The notes beneath the pieces are model-generated. The model was not told the DNA's origin, ran no database searches, and was given only the letters and a program-made list of their open reading frames with translations. Both the position numbers and the translations under genes were made by a program. A DNA stretch of 10,376 nucleotides from Propionibacterium sp. (lineage in GTDB: Bacteria; Actinomycetota; Actinomycetes; Propionibacteriales; Propionibacteriaceae). The stretch is from the NCBI GenBank assembly GCA_012837465.1, contig DURG01000145.1:1-10376 (forward strand), read 5' to 3'. Positions 6,173 to 10,376 of this stretch are shown piece after piece; within the stretch, counting starts at the first letter, position 1, and every line of letters starts with the position of its first letter.

Positions 6173-6211
6173 GACGAGGGTGGGTGCCGCACTGCGACAC
6201 CCACCCTCGTC
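6173..6211 (-). terminator. Strong hairpin after pnp (terminator or RNA 3'-end barrier)
   Basis: A perfect 14-bp stem, GACGAGGGTGGGTG (6173-6186) with CACCCACCCTCGTC (6198-6211), encloses an 11-base loop. It begins 20 bases after the pnp stop. No run of T follows on the minus strand, so it is not a textbook intrinsic terminator. Such tail-less hairpins are common gene ends in actinobacteria and also protect mRNA from 3' exonucleases such as PNPase itself. It separates pnp from the membrane-protein gene. Confidence 0.7.
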
Positions 6212-6230
6212 TGGTCAGATCAGCGGACGA

Positions 6231-8447
6231 TCAGTCGTCGTCGCCGTCCTCCTCGGCCTCTTCCTGCTCTTCGAGGACCGGGACCAGCGAGAGCTTGCCG
6301 CGGTCGTCGATGTCGGAGATCTCCACCTGGAGCTTCTGGCCGACCGACAGCACGTCCTCGACGTCCTCGACGCGCTTGCCACCGGCAAGGGCGCGGAGCT
6401 TCGAGATGTGCAGCAGGCCGTCCTTGCCCGGCAGGAGCGAGACGAACGCACCGAACGAGGTGAGCTTCACGACGGTGCCGAGGTAGCGCTCGCCCCGCTC
6501 CGGCATCGTCGGGTTGGCGATGGCGTTGATCTGGGCGACGGCCGCATCGGCCTTGTCGCCGGAATCCGCGCCGACGTAGACGGTGCCGTCGTCCTCGATC
6601 GCGATGTTGGCGCCGGTGTCTTCCTGGATCTGGTTGATGATCTTGCCCTTGGGGCCGATCACCTCACCGATCTTGTCCACGGGGATGCGCAGCGAGATGA
6701 TGCGCGGCGCGTACTGGCTGAGCTCATCAGGGGTGTCGATGGCCTCGCCCATGACGTCGAGCAGGGTGTGACGGGCGTCACGGGCCTGCAGGAGCGCCTT
6801 CTGGAGCTCGGAGGCGGGGATGCCGTCGAGCTTGGTGTCCAACTGGAGTGCGGTCAGGAAGTCGCGGGTACCGGCGACCTTGAAGTCCATGTCGCCCAGC
6901 GCGTCCTCGGCGCCCAGGATGTCGGTCAGCGCGACGTACTTGGTCTCGCCGTCGACCTCCTCGCTCATCAGGCCCATCGCGATGCCGGCGACGGCGGCCT
7001 TCAGCGGCACGCCGGCGTTCAGCAGCGACAGGGTCGAGGCGCACACGGAGCCCATCGACGTGGAACCGTTGGAGCCGAGGGCCTCGGAGACCTGACGGAT
7101 TGCGTAGGGGAACTCCTCGCGCGTCGGCAGCACGGGGATCAGTGCGCGCTCGGCGAGCGCACCGTGACCGACCTCACGACGCTTGGGCGAACCCACGCGG
7201 CCGGTCTCACCGGTGGAGTACGGCGGGAAGTTGTAGTTGTGCATGTAACGCTTCGTCGTCTCCGGCGAGAGCGTGTCGATCTTCTGCTCCATCTCCAGCA
7301 TGTTCAGCGTCGAGACGCCCAGGATCTGGGTTTCGCCTCGCTGGAACAGCGCCGAGCCGTGGACCCGCGGGATGACCTCGACCTCGGCCGACAGCGTACG
7401 GATGTCGCTGGTGCCACGGCCGTCGATGCGGACGCCCTCGGTGAGGGTGCGGTGGCGCACGATCTTCTTGGTGAGCGCCTTCAGCGCACCCGAGACCTCG
7501 TTCATGCGGTCCTCGAAGCGCTCGGCGAGCTGGTCCTGGACCTCCTGACGGATGCCGTGGGTGGCCTCGTCGCGCTCCTGCTTGCCGGCGATCGTCATGG
7601 CCTCGGCCACGCGGTCCTTGGCGAGTTCCTCGACGGCGGCGTAGACGTCGTCCTCGTAGTCACGGAAGACCGGGAAGTCGTAGGTCTCCTTCGGCAGCTT
7701 GGCGGCCAGTTCGGACTGGGCGTCGCACAGCGCCTTGATGAAGGGCTTGGCGGCCTCGAGGCCCTCGCCCACGATCTCCTCGTTCGGCGCGGTCTTGCCG
7801 GCGCGGACGAGCTCCCAGGTGGCGTCGGTGCCGCCGGCCTCGACCATCATGATGGCCACGTCGCCGTCGGCGAGCACCCGGCCGGCCACGACCATCTGGA
7901 AGGCGGACTTGTTGACCTGCTCGACGGTGGGGAATGCCACCCACTGGTCCTCGATGAGGGCGACGCGGACGCCGCCGATGGGGCCGGAGAACGGCAGGCC
8001 GGCGATCTGCGTCGACATGGAGGCGGCGTTGATGGCCACCACGTCGTACATGACGTCGGGGTTGAGTGCGAGGACGGTCACGACGACCTGGACCTCGTTG
8101 CGCAGGCCCTTGACGAAGGCGGGGCGAAGCGGGCGGTCGATCAGGCGGCACGCCAGGATGGCGCCCTCACCGGGGCGGCCTTCGCGACGGAAGAAGGAGC
8201 CGGGGATGCGACCCGCGGCGTACATGCGCTCCTCGACGTCGACGGTCAGGGGGAAGAAGTCGATGGCGTCGCGCGGGGTCTTCTGCGCGGTGGTGGCCGA
8301 CAGCAGCATGGTGTCGCCATCCAGGTAGACGGCGGCCGCACCATCGGCCTGCTGGGCCAGCTGGCCAGCCTCGAAACGTACGGTGTGCTTGCCGAACTTG
8401 CCGTTGTCGAGCACGGCCTCGGCGAATTCAATGCCTTGTCCTTCCAC
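6231..8447 (-). CDS. pnp: Polyribonucleotide nucleotidyltransferase (PNPase)
   Basis: PNPase is a trimeric 3'-5' phosphorolytic exoribonuclease that degrades mRNA and can also add tails; in actinobacteria it is also called GpsI. The 738-residue product is full length. It has two RNase PH-like domains (about 10-220 and 330-560) with the all-alpha linker between them. In the second are FQRGETQ (368-374), GHGALAERAL (427-436) and ILGAEDALGDMDFKVAGT. By alignment to the E. coli enzyme, Asp515, Asp521 and Lys523 are the metal/phosphate site residues. A KH domain with IGEVIGPKGK (593-602) and an S1 domain (about 653-722) follow, then an acidic tail EEQEEAEEDGDDD. The GTG at 8447..8445 is preceded by AAAGGAG at 7 bases, an excellent site; the longer open frame upstream is not protein-like. 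The usual upstream partner rpsO is not adjacent; the gene has its own divergent intergenic region. Confidence 0.98.
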   Translation of the reverse strand: MEGQGIEFAEAVLDNGKFGKHTVRFEAGQLAQQADGAAAVYLDGDTMLLSATTAQKTPRDAIDFFPLTVDVEERMYAAGRIPGSFFRREGRPGEGAILACRLIDRPLRPAFVKGLRNEVQVVVTVLALNPDVMYDVVAINAASMSTQIAGLPFSGPIGGVRVALIEDQWVAFPTVEQVNKSAFQMVVAGRVLADGDVAIMMVEAGGTDATWELVRAGKTAPNEEIVGEGLEAAKPFIKALCDAQSELAAKLPKETYDFPVFRDYEDDVYAAVEELAKDRVAEAMTIAGKQERDEATHGIRQEVQDQLAERFEDRMNEVSGALKALTKKIVRHRTLTEGVRIDGRGTSDIRTLSAEVEVIPRVHGSALFQRGETQILGVSTLNMLEMEQKIDTLSPETTKRYMHNYNFPPYSTGETGRVGSPKRREVGHGALAERALIPVLPTREEFPYAIRQVSEALGSNGSTSMGSVCASTLSLLNAGVPLKAAVAGIAMGLMSEEVDGETKYVALTDILGAEDALGDMDFKVAGTRDFLTALQLDTKLDGIPASELQKALLQARDARHTLLDVMGEAIDTPDELSQYAPRIISLRIPVDKIGEVIGPKGKIINQIQEDTGANIAIEDDGTVYVGADSGDKADAAVAQINAIANPTMPERGERYLGTVVKLTSFGAFVSLLPGKDGLLHISKLRALAGGKRVEDVEDVLSVGQKLQVEISDIDDRGKLSLVPVLEEQEEAEEDGDDD

Positions 8448-8706
8448 GGACAGGCTCCTTTCGGTTGGTGTTGCGCACCCGCCCATGCGGGATCTGCCCA
8501 CCGCGCCTGCCGGTCTTCGATCGAGGCTCGCGGGGGCGCTTGGGCACCCGAAAACCACTACCGAGGACCAGACGAGACACCTGGCTGGGCGGCAACTGAA
8601 CAGTCTTGTTATGAACTTGTGAGCATCAGTTTAGCCGTCAACCGCCTGAAAGGCAGATTCCTCGCCCCCGGGCCAGGCTCGGAATCGGCGTGGGACACAA
8701 TGAGGC
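8448..8706. promoter_or_regulatory. Divergent pnp / putA regulatory region (259 bases)
   Basis: No gene is seen here. On the minus strand TAAACT (8633..8628) fits a -10 element and would give pnp a leader of about 170 bases; no good -35 accompanies it. TTGACG (8641..8636) is a fair -35 but has no -10 at 16-19 bases. The pnp leader contains a hairpin CCCGC-ATGG-GCGGG (8478-8491) close to the AAAGGAG ribosome-binding site. On the plus strand CACAAT (8696-8701) is a 4-of-6 match to a -10 placed 5 bases before the putA ATG. A small GCCT-GAA-AGGC hairpin lies at 8644-8654. Promoters must exist here for both genes, but the exact sites are uncertain. Confidence 0.45.
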
Positions 8707-10376
8707 ATGCCAAACTCGTTGTCGCAGCACGTCCTTGAAGCAGCCGTCACCACCGCACGCCGCTGGGCCGACGAGGCCACCGCCCATCCCGAGCCCCGCG
8801 CCGCGGTGCTCCTGGGGAATGCGTTGAAGGATCCGGGTGGCCTGCGATTCACGCTCGACTTCGTCGACGGCGTGCTGCGGCCGGAGGACAAGGGCGTCGC
8901 GGCCCGCAACCTGGCCGAACTCGCCCAGCGCCCCGCCCGCTTCCTGCCTCTGCCGCTCCGTGCCGGGATGAAGGCCGTCGGCCCGCTGGCCCGCCCGTCG
9001 CTCGACGTCGTGCGCCGCGCCTTCTCGGCGATCGTGGGTGATCTCGTGGTCGACTTCGGCAGTTCGCTGGGCCCGGCGCTGGCCCGCCTGCGCCGCGACG
9101 GCGCCGCCCTCAACGTGAACCTCCTCGGCGAGGCGGTCCTCGGTGACCGGCACGCCGAATCGCGGCTCCGCCGCACCATGGAGCTGGTGGAGCGCGACGA
9201 CGTCGACTATGTCTCGATCAAGGTCTCCTCCGTGCTCGGCCCCCACGCCCCCTTCGCGCACGACGCCACCGTCGCCGAGGCCGTGGACCGCCTGCGTCCG
9301 CTGTTCCTCCTGGCACAGGCCAACGACACGTTCGTCAACCTCGACATGGAGGAGTACCGCGACCTCCACCTCACGCTCGACGTCTACCGGCGGCTGCTGA
9401 GGGATCCCGAACTGCAGGAGGTGCACACCGGGCTGGCCGTGCAGACCTACCTCAAGGAATCCCTCCTCCTGCTGCAGGAGATCGACGCCGTCGCGGCCGA
9501 GCGCGTCGCCGCGGGAGGCTCCCCCGTGAAGGTGCGCCTCGTGAAGGGCGCCAACCTCGCCATGGAGCGGGTGCTGGCCGAGCTGCGGGGCTGGGAGAAC
9601 CCCGTGTTCGACTCCAAGGAGGAGACCGATGCCAGCTACCTGCGCGCCTTGGACTTCTGCCTCCACCCCGCCCGGGTCGGGCACCTCCTGACGGGCGCCG
9701 CCAGCCACAACGTCTACTCGCTGGCCGCAGCGTGGGAGATCGCCCGCGATCGGGGTGTGACCGACGCCCTCGACATCGAGATGCTGTCCGGCATGGCCGT
9801 GCCCCTCCAGCGCGTGATCATGCGCGAGGTCGGGAGCCTGCGCCTCTACGTGCCCGTGGTGCCACGCGCCGAGTACGACGCCGCCATCGCCTACCTCGTG
9901 CGCCGCCTCGAGGAGAACGCCGCACCGGAGAACTTCATGTCCGGCGCCGTCGGGCTGGGCCACGACGCCACCTTCCTCGATCTGGAGGAGCGGCGCTTCC
10001 GCGATGCTCTCGAACACCTCGGCGATCGCCTCGCCGAGCGCTGGGCCGAGCAACGGCGCACCGCGCCCGAGACTGGCTTCGAGAACGCCCAGGACACCAA
10101 CCCGGCCTTGCTCGGCAACCAACACTGGGCCGCGGAGATCCAGGGCAGGCTGCCCGCACCGTCGCTCGGACTCGACACCGTGGACAACGCCACCGTCGAT
10201 GACGAGGCCGGCGTGGCACGTGTCATCGAGGCCGGCGTGCGCGCCGGCGCAGCCTGGGCCGCGACCCCGCCCGGCGAACGCGCGGCGGCCCTCCACCGCC
10301 TCGCCGGCGTGCTGGAGAACATGCGCGCCGACCTGATCACGGTCGCCGGCGACGAGGTGGGCAAGCTCATCGACCA
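8707..10376 (+). CDS. putA: Bifunctional proline dehydrogenase / L-glutamate gamma-semialdehyde dehydrogenase, N-terminal part
   Basis: PutA oxidises proline to P5C with FAD, then P5C/glutamate semialdehyde to glutamate with NAD+, allowing proline use as carbon and nitrogen source. The window holds 556 codons with no stop. The PRODH barrel spans about residues 80-440: NLLGEAVLG, YVSIKVSS, VNLDMEEYRDLHLT, QTYLKES, VRLVKGANLAMERV (278-289, with the FAD-site lysine Lys280), NVYSLAAAWEIA, EMLSGMAVPLQRV, and the substrate motif RRLEEN (Arg399, Arg400, Glu403). From about residue 500, NPALLGNQHW and RAGAAWAATPPGERAAALHRLA begin the aldehyde dehydrogenase fold; its catalytic cysteine lies past the edge. 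There is no N-terminal ribbon-helix-helix DNA-binding domain, so it should not be an autorepressor like E. coli PutA. An in-frame TGA at 8701-8703 makes the ATG at 8707 the earliest start. No spaced ribosome-binding site is present. Confidence 0.93.
   Translation, partial: MPNSLSQHVLEAAVTTARRWADEATAHPEPRAAVLLGNALKDPGGLRFTLDFVDGVLRPEDKGVAARNLAELAQRPARFLPLPLRAGMKAVGPLARPSLDVVRRAFSAIVGDLVVDFGSSLGPALARLRRDGAALNVNLLGEAVLGDRHAESRLRRTMELVERDDVDYVSIKVSSVLGPHAPFAHDATVAEAVDRLRPLFLLAQANDTFVNLDMEEYRDLHLTLDVYRRLLRDPELQEVHTGLAVQTYLKESLLLLQEIDAVAAERVAAGGSPVKVRLVKGANLAMERVLAELRGWENPVFDSKEETDASYLRALDFCLHPARVGHLLTGAASHNVYSLAAAWEIARDRGVTDALDIEMLSGMAVPLQRVIMREVGSLRLYVPVVPRAEYDAAIAYLVRRLEENAAPENFMSGAVGLGHDATFLDLEERRFRDALEHLGDRLAERWAEQRRTAPETGFENAQDTNPALLGNQHWAAEIQGRLPAPSLGLDTVDNATVDDEAGVARVIEAGVRAGAAWAATPPGERAAALHRLAGVLENMRADLITVAGDEVGKLID

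Noticed and set aside
8448..8558. N-terminal extension of pnp to 8558
   Set aside because: The extra 37 residues are not PNPase-like, and AAAGGAG lies 7 bases before the GTG at 8447.
8590..8645. Consensus promoter for pnp built on TTGACG (8641..8636)
   Set aside because: No acceptable -10 hexamer occurs 16-19 bases downstream; the nearest AT-rich match (CATAAC) is more than 20 bases away.
6180..8738. 852-codon open frame on the plus strand, antisense to pnp
   Set aside because: It mirrors pnp in a GC-rich genome, where antisense frames stay open by codon bias. The protein is an Asp/Val/Gly/Leu-rich low-complexity reading with no domain, while pnp itself is unmistakable.
8638..10296. 552-codon open frame antisense to putA
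   Set aside because: Shadow of putA. The plus-strand frame reads a conserved PRODH barrel, whereas the minus-strand reading is repetitive G/H/V/E-rich text.
1..10376. tRNA or rRNA genes, CRISPR arrays, insertion sequences, prophage or defence genes
   Set aside because: I scanned the intergenic gaps by eye and saw no cloverleaf with a T-loop, no regular short repeats, and no transposase or integrase in any frame. The longest gap is 259 bases.

Overview
The window is GC-rich, with strong G/C bias at third codon positions, GTG starts and leaderless-looking promoters. Its gene content fits a high-GC Gram-positive (Actinobacteria). A Propionibacteriaceae-type genome is plausible, but that is inferred from flavour and not proven. 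Almost all the DNA is housekeeping; there is no sign of phage, transposon, CRISPR, toxin-antitoxin or a defence island.

Layout. Bases 1-2282, minus strand: the ribosomal/GTPase operon rplU (L21) - rpmA (L27) - obg - proB (first 19 codons only). It has a good sigma-70-type promoter (TTGACC-17 bp-TAAAGT), a short structured leader and an intrinsic terminator-like hairpin between rpmA and obg. Bases 2284-2335: a palindromic intergenic element. Bases 2336-4012, minus: ribonuclease J. Bases 4060-4593, plus: a GNAT acetyltransferase, divergent from rnj across 47 bp. Bases 4656-5396, minus: dapB (lysine/diaminopimelate synthesis). Bases 5467-6123, minus: a multi-pass membrane protein of DUF6498-like build. 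Bases 6231-8447, minus: pnp (polynucleotide phosphorylase), followed by a perfect 14-bp hairpin. Bases 8448-8706: a divergent regulatory region. Bases 8707 to the end, plus: putA, bifunctional proline dehydrogenase / glutamate-semialdehyde dehydrogenase, cut by the window edge inside its second domain.

How the genes relate. The two main RNA-decay enzymes of actinobacteria, RNase J (5'-3' exo/endo) and PNPase (3'-5' exo), lie within about 2.5 kb of each other and beside the L21/L27/Obg ribosome-biogenesis operon. The two ends of the window face opposite ways in proline metabolism: proB starts proline synthesis from glutamate at the left edge, and putA degrades proline to glutamate at the right edge. 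In mycobacteria the pnp-dapB-rnj neighbourhood and the rplU-rpmA-obg-proB operon are separate loci; here they abut.

No previously undescribed system is evident. The points worth a second look are regulatory: the rplU leader, the rpmA/obg terminator, the compact divergent rnj/GNAT promoter pair, the REP-like palindromes and the pnp hairpin. No stretch over 300 bases lacks a gene.
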